64,000 nt of DNA from JACCTU01 sp963788055 (lineage in GTDB: Bacteria > Actinomycetota > Thermoleophilia > Gaiellales > Gaiellaceae): contig CAWBFA010000001.1 of assembly GCA_963788055.1 (NCBI GenBank), forward strand, positions 558,001 to 622,000, in the 5' to 3' direction. This document shows positions 36,028-43,887 of the stretch, one piece after another; positions within the stretch are counted from its first letter, which is position 1; every line of letters starts with the position of its first letter. Made by a program: the position numbers and the translations under genes. The notes beneath the pieces are model-generated. The model did not search any database. It was not told where the DNA came from and saw only the letters and a list, made by a program, of their open reading frames with translations.

Positions 36028-36924
36028 GTGGGGGTCGAGTATCGCGAGGAGCCGTGCAAGGTGGCGCTCAACCGCGTGCGCGGCATGTCCTTCAAGTGGT
36101 CGTTGAACCCCTACATGGGCTGCGTCCACCGCTGCACGTTCTGTTACGTCCGAGCCTTCGAGCATCGAGCCGAGCGGCCGTTCGACGACCGTTACGGCAC
36201 CTCGATCAGGGTCAAGTCGAACGTCGCGGACGTCCTCCGCAGGGAGCTCGCCCGACGCTCGTGGGAGAGCGATCTGGTCGCAATCGGGGCCGCCACCGAC
36301 CCGTACCAGCCGGCTGAAGGGCGCTACAAGCTCACGCGGGCGTGCATCGAGGCGCTCGGCGAAGCGGCGAACCCGCTCACGATCATCACGCGCGGCCCGA
36401 TGATCGTCCGAGACATCGACGTGCTCTCCGAGGCCGCGCGACACGCCTCGGTCAGCGTCACGTTCTCGATCCCGACGCTCGACGAGGACGTCTGGCGGAA
36501 GACCGAGCCGTCGACCGCCCACCCCCGCCAGCGGCTCCGCGCGCTCGAGCAGCTCGTCGAGGCAGGCATCAAGGCCGGCGTCGGGATGGCACCGATCCTG
36601 CCGGGGATCTCCGACCGTCCCGAGCAGCTCGCGGAAGTCGTTCGCGCGGCACGCGAGGCAGGAGCGACCGGGGTCTGGGCCAACCTGCTCTTTCTGAAGC
36701 CGGGCACGCGCGAGCACTTCATGGAGCACCTGGCCGAGGACTGGGCCGAGCTCGTGCCCCTCTACGAGGAGCTCTACGCCCGGAAGGCCTACCTCCCGGC
36801 CGAGCACACGAAGCCCGTCCGGGCCCAGGTCGCCGACCTCTCCCGTCGCTTCGAGATCGCCGACCGGCGTTCCAGGCCGATCCGGCCGGAGCCCAGACCC
36901 GAGCAGCTCTCGCTCGCGGTCTAG
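36028..36924 (+). CDS. SplB-like radical-SAM protein (Rv2578c family)
   Basis: This is a 298-residue radical-SAM enzyme. NPYMGCVHRCTFCYVRAFE holds the CxxxCxxC cluster motif, and VAIGAATDPYQPAEGRYKLT and LTIITRGPMIVRDIDVL follow the barrel, then SVTFSIPTLDEDVWRKTEPS. The family is related to spore photoproduct lyase, but no photolyase substrate has been shown for this branch. GTG at 36028 is only about 7 bases after the -10, so the transcript is nearly leaderless. The LexA-like box upstream suggests a DNA-damage link. Confidence 0.88.
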   Translation: MGVEYREEPCKVALNRVRGMSFKWSLNPYMGCVHRCTFCYVRAFEHRAERPFDDRYGTSIRVKSNVADVLRRELARRSWESDLVAIGAATDPYQPAEGRYKLTRACIEALGEAANPLTIITRGPMIVRDIDVLSEAARHASVSVTFSIPTLDEDVWRKTEPSTAHPRQRLRALEQLVEAGIKAGVGMAPILPGISDRPEQLAEVVRAAREAGATGVWANLLFLKPGTREHFMEHLAEDWAELVPLYEELYARKAYLPAEHTKPVRAQVADLSRRFEIADRRSRPIRPEPRPEQLSLAV

Positions 36925-36955
36925 GTGGGTCCTAGGCGAGGTCGGACCTGGCCCC

Positions 36956-36961
36956 TACAAT
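36956..36961 (+). promoter_or_regulatory. -10 hexamer of the NarL-type two-component operon
   Basis: TACAAT lies 13 bases before the GTG at 36974, leaving a leader of about 6 bases. The -35 region at about 36933-36938 is weak, as is common in high-GC actinobacteria. It is the only good -10 in the 49-bp gap after the radical-SAM gene. Confidence 0.45.
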
Positions 36962-36973
36962 CCGCAGGCCGCC

Positions 36974-37627
36974 GTGGAAGCTTCCCCCGAACCGAATTCC
37001 TCCTCCGAGCGCGAGATCACGTGCCTGATCGTCGACGACCACGAGGTCGTCCGCGAGGGGCTGCGGCTCTCGCTCTCCCGCGCCCCGCACATCCGGGTGA
37101 TCGGCGAGGCATCGGACGGGGCGAGCGCGGTCGCCCTCGCTGAGCGCCGGCGTCCGGACGTCGTGATCATGGACGTGCGGATGCCCGGGATGGACGGGCT
37201 GCAGGCGACGAAGATCCTGTCGGAGAAGCTGCCCGAGACGGCGGTGCTGATCTTCACCGCGTACAGCGAGCGCTCCCTGCTCGGACGCGGTCTCGAGTCG
37301 GGCGCGAAGGGCTACATCCTCAAGGAGGCGCCCCACCAGACGCTGCTTCGCGCGATCGAGAAGGTCGCGGCTGGAGACGGCTACGTCGACCCGGCGCTGA
37401 TGCCAGCGTTCCTCTCCGGCAAGGACAAGGACGACATGCTCACCGGCCGCGAGCGGGAGATCCTGCAGCTCCTCGCGGACGGGATGTCGAACGCCGACGT
37501 CGCCTCGAAGCTCTTCATCAGCCAGGAGACCGTCAAGAGCCACGTGCGGCACATCCTCGCCAAGCTCGAGGCGGACACGCGCACCCACGCCGTGGCGATC
37601 GCGCTTCGTGACGCGATCATCGATTAG
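36974..37627 (+). CDS. NarL/LuxR-type response regulator
   Basis: This is a 217-residue two-component regulator. The receiver shows ITCLIVDDHEVVREGL, phospho-Asp in VIMDVRMPGMDGLQAT, LIFTAYSE and GYILKEAP (Lys). The C-terminal helix-turn-helix is LTGREREILQLLADGMSNAD through VKSHVRHILAKLEADTRT. GTG at 36974, followed by the kinase gene with a 20-base overlap, so the two are co-transcribed. The signal and target genes are unknown. Confidence 0.92.
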   Translation: MEASPEPNSSSEREITCLIVDDHEVVREGLRLSLSRAPHIRVIGEASDGASAVALAERRRPDVVIMDVRMPGMDGLQATKILSEKLPETAVLIFTAYSERSLLGRGLESGAKGYILKEAPHQTLLRAIEKVAAGDGYVDPALMPAFLSGKDKDDMLTGREREILQLLADGMSNADVASKLFISQETVKSHVRHILAKLEADTRTHAVAIALRDAIID

Positions 37628-38783
37628 GACGGCCGCGCTCGTCGGCGCGGCCGCGCTCGCGGTCGTCGCGGCGGTCCTCTACGCGAGCACCGAGGCCACG
37701 ACGCTCGGGGTAGTGCTGCTTCTCGCCGCGCTCGCCGCCGCAGCTCTCGTCGCCGCGTACCTGTTCCTCGTCCAGCGCGAGCGGCATCGAAAGATCGAGG
37801 AGGAGCTCGCCGGGCAGGCCGCCTTCCTCGAGGCGCTGATCGACTCGATGCACCAGATCGCCGCGCACGGGGGGACACAGTCGGTGCTCGAGCGCGCGAG
37901 GGTCGAGGCCGAGCGCCTCTTCGACGCGCAGGCGCGACTGCTCGGACCCGATGAGCAGCCCGGGCCTTCGGCAAACGGCCGGCAGGGCATCCTCGTCCCC
38001 CTCCGACTGCGCGACGAGCACATCGGCTCGCTCCACCTCGTGCGCGGCCGGCCGTTCGCCCGCGGTGACGTCGCGCGGGCGACGGTGCTCGCCGACTTCG
38101 CGGCACGCGAGAGCGAGAACGCGCGGCTGCTCGAGGAGGCGAAGATCAGAGAAGCCGAACGCGCCCGGCTCTCCGAGCAGATCGTCACCGCAGAGCAGGA
38201 GGAGCGGCGCCGGCTCGCGCTCTTTCTCCACGACGGGCCCGTGCAGTCGATGTCGGGGCTCGCGCTGATGCTCGATGCGGTCAGCGAGTCCGTCGCGCCG
38301 GAGGCCCTGCCGGTGATGGAGAAGGCGCTCCGTCAGCACCGCCAGACCATCCGTGCGCTCCGCGACCTCTCGTTCAACCTCGAGCCGGTCGTCCTGCGCG
38401 ATCAGGGATTCGGCCCCGCGGTCAAAGGGCTCGCCGAGCACCTCGGGCTCGAGCACCGGATCCAGATCGACGTCGAGGTCGAGGCAGCCGAGACGCTCGG
38501 CGAGAAGGCGCAGGCCGCGCTCTACCAGATCATCCGCGAGGCGACCTCCGGATCGATCCGGCGAGGCCCACCCACCCGAATGTCGATCGTCGTCACGGGC
38601 GGGCCGGACGGCGGGTTGCTGGCGGAGGTCGTCGACAACGCGCCCGGGGAGCGGCGGCGGGCGACGTTCGACGCGCTCGCCGAGCGAGCGCGCACGCTGA
38701 ACGCGAGCTTCGAGGTCGATCAGCGCGAAGACGACGGCGGGACGACGGTGCGGGTGACGCTTCCGCCGTACGTCACGCAGTAG
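37608..38783 (+). CDS. NarX/DesK-family histidine kinase with a degenerate ATP-binding lobe
   Basis: This is a 391-residue membrane kinase. Two hydrophobic helices (ALVGAAALAVVAAVLYA and LGVVLLLAALAAAALVAAYL) precede a GAF-like domain (residues 75-180) and the HisKA_3 box ERRRLALFLHDGPVQSMSGL, with the phospho-His in FLHDGPVQ. The HATPase lobe is unusual: the N box reads YQIIREATSGSIRRG, without the expected Asn, and G1 reads VVDNAPGE. ATP use may be weak or it may act mainly as a phosphatase. It overlaps the regulator gene by 20 bases. Confidence 0.85.
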   Translation: MTRSSIRTAALVGAAALAVVAAVLYASTEATTLGVVLLLAALAAAALVAAYLFLVQRERHRKIEEELAGQAAFLEALIDSMHQIAAHGGTQSVLERARVEAERLFDAQARLLGPDEQPGPSANGRQGILVPLRLRDEHIGSLHLVRGRPFARGDVARATVLADFAARESENARLLEEAKIREAERARLSEQIVTAEQEERRRLALFLHDGPVQSMSGLALMLDAVSESVAPEALPVMEKALRQHRQTIRALRDLSFNLEPVVLRDQGFGPAVKGLAEHLGLEHRIQIDVEVEAAETLGEKAQAALYQIIREATSGSIRRGPPTRMSIVVTGGPDGGLLAEVVDNAPGERRRATFDALAERARTLNASFEVDQREDDGGTTVRVTLPPYVTQ

Positions 38784-38794
38784 GATTCCGCGCC

Positions 38795-38971
38795 GTGACC
38801 TACCTGCTGTTCGTCTGGACGCCGACGGGCTACGAGCTGCGCGAGCAGGAGGGCGAGCCGCCGAAGCCCGGCGACCGCGTCGAGCTCGGCGACAAGCGCT
38901 TCGAGATCACGAAGCTCGGTGTGTCTCCGCTGCCCGGCGACGACCGCGTCTGCGCCTTCGCCCAGGGCTGA
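38795..38971 (+). CDS. Small conserved-looking protein, 58 residues
   Basis: GTG at 38795, 12 bases after the kinase stop, opens a 58-codon frame (MTYLLFVWTPTGYELREQEG through GDKRFEITKLGVSPLPGDDR, ending CAFAQG). It has actinobacterial codon use, a beta-strand-rich composition and no membrane segment. I do not recognise a family. Its position suggests it is the third gene of the two-component operon. Confidence 0.6.
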   Translation: MTYLLFVWTPTGYELREQEGEPPKPGDRVELGDKRFEITKLGVSPLPGDDRVCAFAQG

Positions 38972-38983
38972 TTGCTGGTAGAG

Positions 38984-39067
38984 GCGCAAGTCGCGAATCC
39001 GCTCACGCGGATCCGCGACCGCTTGGCACCTAAAGGCGGCCGCTTCGCGGCCGCTGCCGTAGCGCCC
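38984..39067 (+). repeat. Dispersed double-hairpin repeat, copy 3
   Basis: Same family as 8465-8549, with the CGCTTGGCACC middle shared with copy 2. It fills the gap between the small + strand gene and the convergent FAD oxidoreductase, whose TAG begins at its edge. Both hairpins are intact. Confidence 0.85.
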
Positions 39068-40087
39068 CTAGCCGGCAAGGGACTCCGCGGCGACCAGTCC
39101 CAGGACGAGCGCCTGGGCCAGGCCGCTCGCGTAGCCGCCGCTCGCGATCCCGCCCGCGTCGACGCCCGCTACTAGGAGGCCGTCGATCGGCGTGTCGTCC
39201 TCACGGAGGACGCGGGCACGCTCGTCGACGCGCAGCCCGCCCAGCGTGTGCGTGACACCGGCCGCCACGTGCACGCGCACGCGACCGTCCGCCTCGACGA
39301 CGTCGCCGCCCGCCTCACGCGCTGCCTGGACCTTCGGGTCATCGACGTCATCGAGCTCGAACCAGGCCGTACCCCCGGGCTGCCGGGCGATCGCCTGCGC
39401 CAGGTCGTTCTCGTGCCACGCGGGAGGCTGCGGGAAGAACTCCTCGCCGTCCTCGTTCGTCACACGCGCCCATCCGCCGTAGAGCTGTGCAAGGCGGACG
39501 TAGTCGGACTCGCCGATCCGCGCGGGCGGTGCCGGCATGGCGCGCGCGTACAGCTCGTCGAGGTCGCCCGCGGTCGCCGCGCCGAGACCTCGGGCGTGGT
39601 CGAGCCCGTCGCCCTCGCTCCACGCGTTCGAGCGCACGAGCAGCCCACGCTCACGCGCGACGCGAACCGGGAAGCCGCCCGTAGCCAGAACGAGCCGCTC
39701 TGCCGGTCGAAACGGCTCTCCCAACCTGACCTCTCCCGCCTCGCGCACGAGAGCAGCCGTCAGCTCGCGCGGCTCGTAGCGTCGGCCGGTCGTGCGCGGG
39801 TTCTCGGTGTCGTCCCGGAGCCGCCGCACGCCGGTTGTCGACTCGACCCATGCGAGCGACTCGTCGAGCCGCTCCCAGATCAGCCGCTGCAGGCGCTCGT
39901 CGCCATCCGGGCACTCCTGCCGGAAGTCCTCGAACCGAAGGTGGCGCCAGACGACGCCGCTCGACAGGAGCATCGAACCGCCGGCGCGATCGCTCTTCTC
40001 GTACACCGTCACGTCCGCGCCGAGCTGTCGCGCGCGCACCGCGGCGACGAGACCGGCCATCCCCGCGCCGGCGATCGTCGCCGTCAA
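39068..40087 (-). CDS. FAD-dependent oxidoreductase (succinate/ketosteroid dehydrogenase family)
   Basis: This is a 339-residue flavoprotein. The FAD-binding Rossmann site is TIAGAGMAGLVAAVRARQLG then VYEKSDRAGGSML. LVLATGGFPVRVARERGLL and SEGDGLDHARGLGA follow, and the C-terminal GGLRVDERARVLRED and GVDAGGIASGGYASGLAQAL close the FAD site, typical of FAD_binding_2 enzymes. It is shorter than most family members, so the capping domain is reduced. TTG at 40087, four bases after the VOC stop. The substrate is unknown. Confidence 0.88.
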   Translation of the reverse strand: MTATIAGAGMAGLVAAVRARQLGADVTVYEKSDRAGGSMLLSSGVVWRHLRFEDFRQECPDGDERLQRLIWERLDESLAWVESTTGVRRLRDDTENPRTTGRRYEPRELTAALVREAGEVRLGEPFRPAERLVLATGGFPVRVARERGLLVRSNAWSEGDGLDHARGLGAATAGDLDELYARAMPAPPARIGESDYVRLAQLYGGWARVTNEDGEEFFPQPPAWHENDLAQAIARQPGGTAWFELDDVDDPKVQAAREAGGDVVEADGRVRVHVAAGVTHTLGGLRVDERARVLREDDTPIDGLLVAGVDAGGIASGGYASGLAQALVLGLVAAESLAG

Positions 40088-40091
40088 CGAC

Positions 40092-40724
40092 TCAGACGAG
40101 CGAGAACGTCGGCTTGTGCTCGACGTACTCGATCTTCACGCGCTCAGGCCCCCAGACGAACACCGCGTACGTGTTCGGCGCGTCGACGACGTCGGCGACC
40201 TCGGCGGGCAGCTGCTTCGCATCGTCCGCGTGATCGACGAGCACTGCGAGGTGGTTCAGGAGCGGCTTCTCGGGCTCGCTCGGATCGCCGGGGTGGAACT
40301 CGAGGTAGGCGCCTCCGAGCTCGACGCGCGGCACACCGTCTCGCGCTTCGGCCTCGTTGAAGCCGAGCGAGAGATACTCGTTCGCGGTTGCCTCGGGGTC
40401 GGCGGAGAAGAGCGCCACGTGATCGAGGTCGTAGTCGACTTCCGTCGGCGCCTGAACGACGTTCACCGTCAGCCCTTCGCCGACGTCGTGGGACCCGTCG
40501 AGACCGTCGTTGACACGGAGCGTCACGTGCTTCAAGGCGCCCTGCGCACGCGGACCGTCCTGGACGAAGAGCGTGAGCTTGAAGCGCCGCGCGTCCGCTC
40601 CCAGGAGCGTGAAGCGGTCGGTGCGCTCGATCGAGTGCATGCCGAGGTCCGCGATCAGCCGTTCGGCGATCGCGTCACGGTCAGCTACCCACAGCGCGAC
40701 GTGGTCGATGGTCTGGGCCGTCAC
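40092..40724 (-). CDS. VOC/glyoxalase-fold protein, two-domain
   Basis: This is a 210-residue vicinal-oxygen-chelate protein with two betaalphabetabetabeta modules: IDHVALWVADRDAIAERL and LDHVALFSADPEATANEYL. LEFHPGDP and HLAVLVDHADDA supply candidate metal ligands. Substrates of this fold range from methylglyoxal to catechols; none can be picked here. It precedes the FAD gene in the same operon. Confidence 0.82.
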   Translation of the reverse strand: MTAQTIDHVALWVADRDAIAERLIADLGMHSIERTDRFTLLGADARRFKLTLFVQDGPRAQGALKHVTLRVNDGLDGSHDVGEGLTVNVVQAPTEVDYDLDHVALFSADPEATANEYLSLGFNEAEARDGVPRVELGGAYLEFHPGDPSEPEKPLLNHLAVLVDHADDAKQLPAEVADVVDAPNTYAVFVWGPERVKIEYVEHKPTFSLV

Positions 40725-40768
40725 CGCGGTTCAGCGTAGCGATGCCGCGAGGCTCTGCGTCGAGTGAC

Positions 40769-41104
40769 TTATGCGCGACGGTCGACCGCTCGCTGCAGCT
40801 GCTGCTTCGTCATCTTCGAGCGCCCCTCGATGCCCATCCGCTTGGCCTCGTTGTAGAGCTGCTCCTTCGTCCGGCCCTTGGGACGATTCGTCCCCGAGCG
40901 CAGCCCGCCGCGGCGGCTCGATGAGACATCGGTGCGCGACAGCTTCGACGACGTCTGCGCCTCGCCGGAGCGGGCGCGCTCCTTGTTCACGGTCCGCGCC
41001 GCGATCTCCTCGGCCTTGTCCTCGGAAGCGCCGCCCTCCTTGACGCTCTCCTTGATGTGCTTGTACTGACGCTCGCGCTTCTTGCTCCACGCCTGCTGTG
41101 GCAT
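40769..41104 (-). CDS. Rho_N-domain small basic protein
   Basis: This is a 111-residue, very basic protein. It opens MPQQAWSKKRERQYKHIKES and ends with a Rho_N/SAP-like helix pair (KEQLYNEAKRMGIEGRSKMT). Similar proteins are often labelled plasmid stabilisation, without evidence. It is probably nucleic-acid binding. ATG at 41104. It lies downstream of the ferredoxin on the same strand. Confidence 0.75.
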   Translation of the reverse strand: MPQQAWSKKRERQYKHIKESVKEGGASEDKAEEIAARTVNKERARSGEAQTSSKLSRTDVSSSRRGGLRSGTNRPKGRTKEQLYNEAKRMGIEGRSKMTKQQLQRAVDRRA

Positions 41105-41136
41105 CTCGACCCCCTTCGTCGGTTCGGGTCGGAATT

Positions 41137-41153
41137 CCCCGGTCGCGCCGGGG
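41137..41153 (-). terminator. Hairpin after ferredoxin
   Basis: CCCCGG and CCGGGG form a 6-bp stem around a 5-base loop, 8 bases after the ferredoxin stop. On the minus strand it is followed by AATTCC. It may separate ferredoxin from the Rho_N gene. Confidence 0.45.
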
Positions 41154-41160
41154 CTAATCG

Positions 41161-41466
41161 TCAGGTCAGCGGCGGGTTCTGGACGTTGTGCTCGGTGGCG
41201 TACTCGTTCGTGAGCGTGTTCACGACGTCGAGCCCGTCGCCGTAGGCGTAGTTGATCTTGACGAAGGGCTCCCACTTGTCCGGAAGCGCGTCCTCGGGGA
41301 AGATCGCCTCGACCGGGCACTCGGGCTCACAGGCCCCGCAGTCGATGCACTCCTCCGGGTCGATCACGAGGATCCGCTCGGCCTCGTGGATGCAGTCCAC
41401 CGGACAGACGTCCACGCAGGAGAGGTCTTTGATGTCGATGCAGGGCTCGGCGATGATGTACGTCAC
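41161..41466 (-). CDS. fdxA: Seven-iron (3Fe-4S/4Fe-4S) ferredoxin
   Basis: This is a 101-residue soluble electron carrier. SCVDVCPVDCIHE and CIDCGACEPECPVEAIF supply the two cluster motifs in the FdxA layout, with a C-terminal extension EHNVQNPPLT. The family passes electrons to P450s, reductases and other partners. ATG at 41466. Part of this coding sequence (41279-41316) is duplicated exactly at 28875-28912. Confidence 0.95.
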   Translation of the reverse strand: MTYIIAEPCIDIKDLSCVDVCPVDCIHEAERILVIDPEECIDCGACEPECPVEAIFPEDALPDKWEPFVKINYAYGDGLDVVNTLTNEYATEHNVQNPPLT

Positions 41467-41475
41467 GAGCCAAGA

Positions 41476-41817
41476 CTAGCGAGGGTCAGCGACGAGCTCG
41501 TCGACGATCCCGCCGATCCGCTCCACGAGCGCCGACTTCGCGAGCACGTGGTCGAAACCGGCAGAGTTGGCGGCCCGGAGGCCCCCGGTGTCGTTGTGGT
41601 TCGTGAACCCGACGATTGGGACGTCGGGCCAGGCGTCGACCACCTCGATCGGATCGATCCGGGCGATGTCGGCGATCACAACGTCCGGCGGGTCGACACT
41701 CTCGGTCGTGATCAGGTGGTGCCCGGGGAGCAGCGCGTCGAGTTTGCCCCGGAAGAAGAGGTCGACCCCACACAGCAGGATCGTCGCCACGCCCGACACG
41801 GTAACACTGCTCTCCAT
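41476..41817 (-). CDS. Stand-alone receiver-like domain protein
   Basis: This is a protein of about 105 residues with a CheY-like pattern: VATILLCGVDLFFRGKLDAL, then VVIADIARIDPIEVV with the central Asp, VPIVGFTN and DHVLAKSALVERI with the Lys. The acidic pair at the N terminus is missing, so phosphorylation is doubtful. The ATG at 41817 shares its bases with the divergent ATG at 41816; an internal GTG before ATILLCG is a likelier start. The partner is unknown. Confidence 0.65.
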   Translation of the reverse strand: MESSVTVSGVATILLCGVDLFFRGKLDALLPGHHLITTESVDPPDVVIADIARIDPIEVVDAWPDVPIVGFTNHNDTGGLRAANSAGFDHVLAKSALVERIGGIVDELVADPR

Positions 41818-42139
41818 GATCGAGAAGTCGCTCGCCGACGGCCTCGCGCTCGCGCGCGCAGGGCGCTACTTCGAGGCGCACGAGGCGTTCGAGGATGCCT
41901 GGCGCGCGGCGACCCCGGACGAGCGCGACTTCTTCCAGGGGCTCGTGCACGTCGTCGTCGCCTGGTACCAGGACGGCCGCGGGAACGAGACGGGCTGCAG
42001 CCGGCAGCTGGCGAAGGCATCGCGCCGGCTCGCGGCCTATGCACCGCGGCATCGCGGCGTCGACGTCGCTTCCCTGCTCGCGCAGGTCGAACGCGCCCGA
42101 CCCGGTGCGATGCCGGAGCTAGAGATCGTTTCGGAATGA
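41816..42139 (+). CDS. DUF309-family protein
   Basis: This is a 107-residue helical protein with the DUF309 signature: ARAGRYFEAHEAFEDAWRAA, then DFFQGLVHVVVAWYQDGRGN. The two His and the Glu could bind a metal, but no activity is known for the family. ATG at 41816. The TGA lies in the left arm of a 165-bp palindrome that separates it from ccdA. Confidence 0.85.
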   Translation: MIEKSLADGLALARAGRYFEAHEAFEDAWRAATPDERDFFQGLVHVVVAWYQDGRGNETGCSRQLAKASRRLAAYAPRHRGVDVASLLAQVERARPGAMPELEIVSE

Positions 42140-42285
42140 GGACTCGTCGCCGGGGTGAGATGGGTGGTGCGAGGCAAGGACGCAGGGAGCGCTCGTATCC
42201 GATGGATACGAGCGCGACTGAGGACGCCGCATCACGCCGCCCAGCGCAGCCCGGCGACACAGCTCCTCGTTTCGAAACGGTCTCT
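42121..42285. repeat. 165-bp imperfect palindrome between convergent genes
   Basis: The left half read forward and the right half reverse-complemented align along nearly their whole length. Outer ends are AGAGATCGTTTCG and CGAAACGGTCTCT, a middle block is GTCGCCGGG/CCCGGCGAC, and the centre is a perfect 12-bp hairpin GCGCTCGTATCC/GGATACGAGCGC around GAT (42189-42215). The stops of DUF309 and ccdA lie at or within the ends. It could fold into one long stem on either transcript. Confidence 0.8.
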
Positions 42286-42971
42286 TAGACCTCGCCGAGG
42301 CCGAACGCGTCGAGGACGCGCCGGAGGCCGACGTAGAGCCACCACTCGCGGTGGAAGAAGAGGAGCAGGCCGAGCGCGACGAGCACGAAGCCGCTGACGA
42401 CTCGTAGCTTCACCCAGTTGTCGCGCAACAAGCGGAAGCCGTTCATCGCCCGCGCGAACGCGACGCCGACGAGCAGAAACGCGCCGGCGAGCCCGAGCGA
42501 GTACGCGGTCAGGAGCACGATCCCCTTCGCGACGGTGCCGCTTGCGCTTGCGAGCACGAGCACCGAGCCGAGCACAGCGCCGACGCAGGGCGCGGCGCAG
42601 ACCGCGAACGCCGCGCCGAGCAACGCGCTCGAGCCGTCTCGTGCGCGCAGCACGAGACCGGGCGCAAGCATGCGCTCGGGCCAGGGCAGCAGCCCCGCGA
42701 ACGCGAGGCCGAAGACGACGAGCAGGAGCCCGGCGAGCTCGATGCGGCGCTCCTGGGCGAGCACCGACCCGAGCGCGGCGGCGCCCGCGCCGAGCACGAC
42801 GAAGACAACCGTGAAGCCGAGCACGAACGGAACGCTCCCCGCCAGGACTCGGCGCGGCGTCGGCGAGCCGCCCGCCACGATCGACAAGTAGCCGGGAACG
42901 AGCGGCAGCACGCACGGCGCCGCCACGGAGACGAGCCCCGCGAGGAACGCCGCGGCGATCTGGCCGGTCAC
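42285..42971 (-). CDS. ccdA: CcdA-type thiol:disulfide transmembrane protein
   Basis: This is a 228-residue, six-helix membrane protein that carries electrons from cytoplasmic thioredoxin to extracytoplasmic thiols for cytochrome c maturation. The paired Cys motifs are VSVAAPCVLPLVPGYLSIV and AVCAAPCVGAVLGSVL. GTG at 42971 overlaps the ccmH TGA. The operon order tlpA-ccmH-ccdA supports the role. Confidence 0.92.
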   Translation of the reverse strand: MTGQIAAAFLAGLVSVAAPCVLPLVPGYLSIVAGGSPTPRRVLAGSVPFVLGFTVVFVVLGAGAAALGSVLAQERRIELAGLLLVVFGLAFAGLLPWPERMLAPGLVLRARDGSSALLGAAFAVCAAPCVGAVLGSVLVLASASGTVAKGIVLLTAYSLGLAGAFLLVGVAFARAMNGFRLLRDNWVKLRVVSGFVLVALGLLLFFHREWWLYVGLRRVLDAFGLGEV

Positions 42972-43357
42972 TCGAGGAGGGGGAGGTCGTCCTCGGGGCG
43001 CCGGGTCCACCTCCACGCGAGCACGGTGAGCACCGCGGCACCCGCGAGGAGCCCCGCGATCGGCAGGACCCAGGCGAGCAGGTCGAAGCCCTTCCGCTCC
43101 GGCGCCGCGAGCACGCCCTTGCCGAACTGCGCGACGAGCTGCGCCTTGATCTCGCCCTTCGTGTCGCCCGCTGCGATCCGGGTACGCACGAACTGCTTCA
43201 TGCGCAGCGCGATCGGCGCGCTCGACTGGTCGAGCGTCGTGTGGCAGGTCGGGCAGACGAGCTCACCTTCGAGCTCGGACTGCGTTGGGTGCTGCTCACT
43301 CGCGAGCGCGGACGGCACGACCGCGAGCGCGAGCGCGAGCGCCAGGAGCAGCCTCAC
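42968..43357 (-). CDS. ccmH: CcmH-type cytochrome c biogenesis protein
   Basis: This is a 129-residue exported and membrane-anchored protein. A signal peptide (LLLALALALAVVPSALAS) precedes the redox motif VCPTCHTTLDQSSAPIALRM, and a C-terminal helix (LAWVLPIAGLLAGAAVLTVL) anchors it. CcmH keeps apocytochrome c Cys residues reduced for haem attachment. GTG at 43357 overlaps the tlpA stop. Other haem-ligation genes are not in the window. Confidence 0.9.
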   Translation of the reverse strand: MRLLLALALALAVVPSALASEQHPTQSELEGELVCPTCHTTLDQSSAPIALRMKQFVRTRIAAGDTKGEIKAQLVAQFGKGVLAAPERKGFDLLAWVLPIAGLLAGAAVLTVLAWRWTRRPEDDLPLLE

Positions 43358-43887
43358 GCGAGCGTCTTCCGGACCGCCTCGTCGAGCTCGGCCTCGTCGG
43401 TGAACTCGCCGACCTTGTGCGCGACGATCGTGCCGCTCCCGTCGACGAAGAACGTCTCAGGCAGACCAGTGATCCCCCACGGCTCCCAGAGCTTCGCGGG
43501 CCCGTCGTATGCGATCAGATACGTGAGGTCGTGCTCCGCGACGAAGTCCTTTGCGTCGCCGTTGAAGTCCCGCACGTTGACGCCGATGAAGACGACGCGC
43601 TGCTTGTACCGCCTCGCCGCGCGCTCGAGCAACGGCGCCTCGGTGCGACACGGAACACACCACGTCGCCCAGAAGTTGATCACCATCGGCTTGCCGACGT
43701 GGTCCGCGACCGCAACTCGCTCCTTGCCTGAGAGCGTCGGCAGGTCGAAGCGCGGCACGGGCTTGCCGACGTTCGCGACCGGCGCGTCGTCCTTCGCGAT
43801 CTTCCAGACGAGCAGGCCGAGAAGGGCAAGCACGAGCGCGAGCGCGCCGAGCTGCCCGGCAGCCTTAAGTGGCTGTGCCCGTCTCAT
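43354..43887 (-). CDS. TlpA/CcmG-type membrane-anchored thioredoxin
   Basis: This is a 177-residue protein. One N-terminal helix (LGALALVLALLGLLVWKI) is followed by a thioredoxin fold with INFWATWCVPCRTEAPLLER (CxxC) and cis-Pro in GLPETFFVDG. It probably reduces CcmH or apocytochrome c. ATG at 43887 forms the beginning of the 3' arm of a 19-bp perfect hairpin, so translation may be structure-controlled. Confidence 0.92.
   Translation of the reverse strand: MRRAQPLKAAGQLGALALVLALLGLLVWKIAKDDAPVANVGKPVPRFDLPTLSGKERVAVADHVGKPMVINFWATWCVPCRTEAPLLERAARRYKQRVVFIGVNVRDFNGDAKDFVAEHDLTYLIAYDGPAKLWEPWGITGLPETFFVDGSGTIVAHKVGEFTDEAELDEAVRKTLA

Noticed and set aside
35089..36807. Extension of the MBL hydrolase upstream of 36009
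   Set aside because: The extension is antisense to the radical-SAM gene, and the ATG at 36009 starts exactly at the conserved domain.
36925..36955. Terminator after the radical-SAM gene (GGTCC...GGACC)
   Set aside because: The arms are only 5 bp with a long loop and could arise by chance.
41188..42288. A 366-codon + strand frame across ferredoxin and DUF309
   Set aside because: It runs antisense to ferredoxin and the receiver-like gene and out of frame with DUF309, with no motif.
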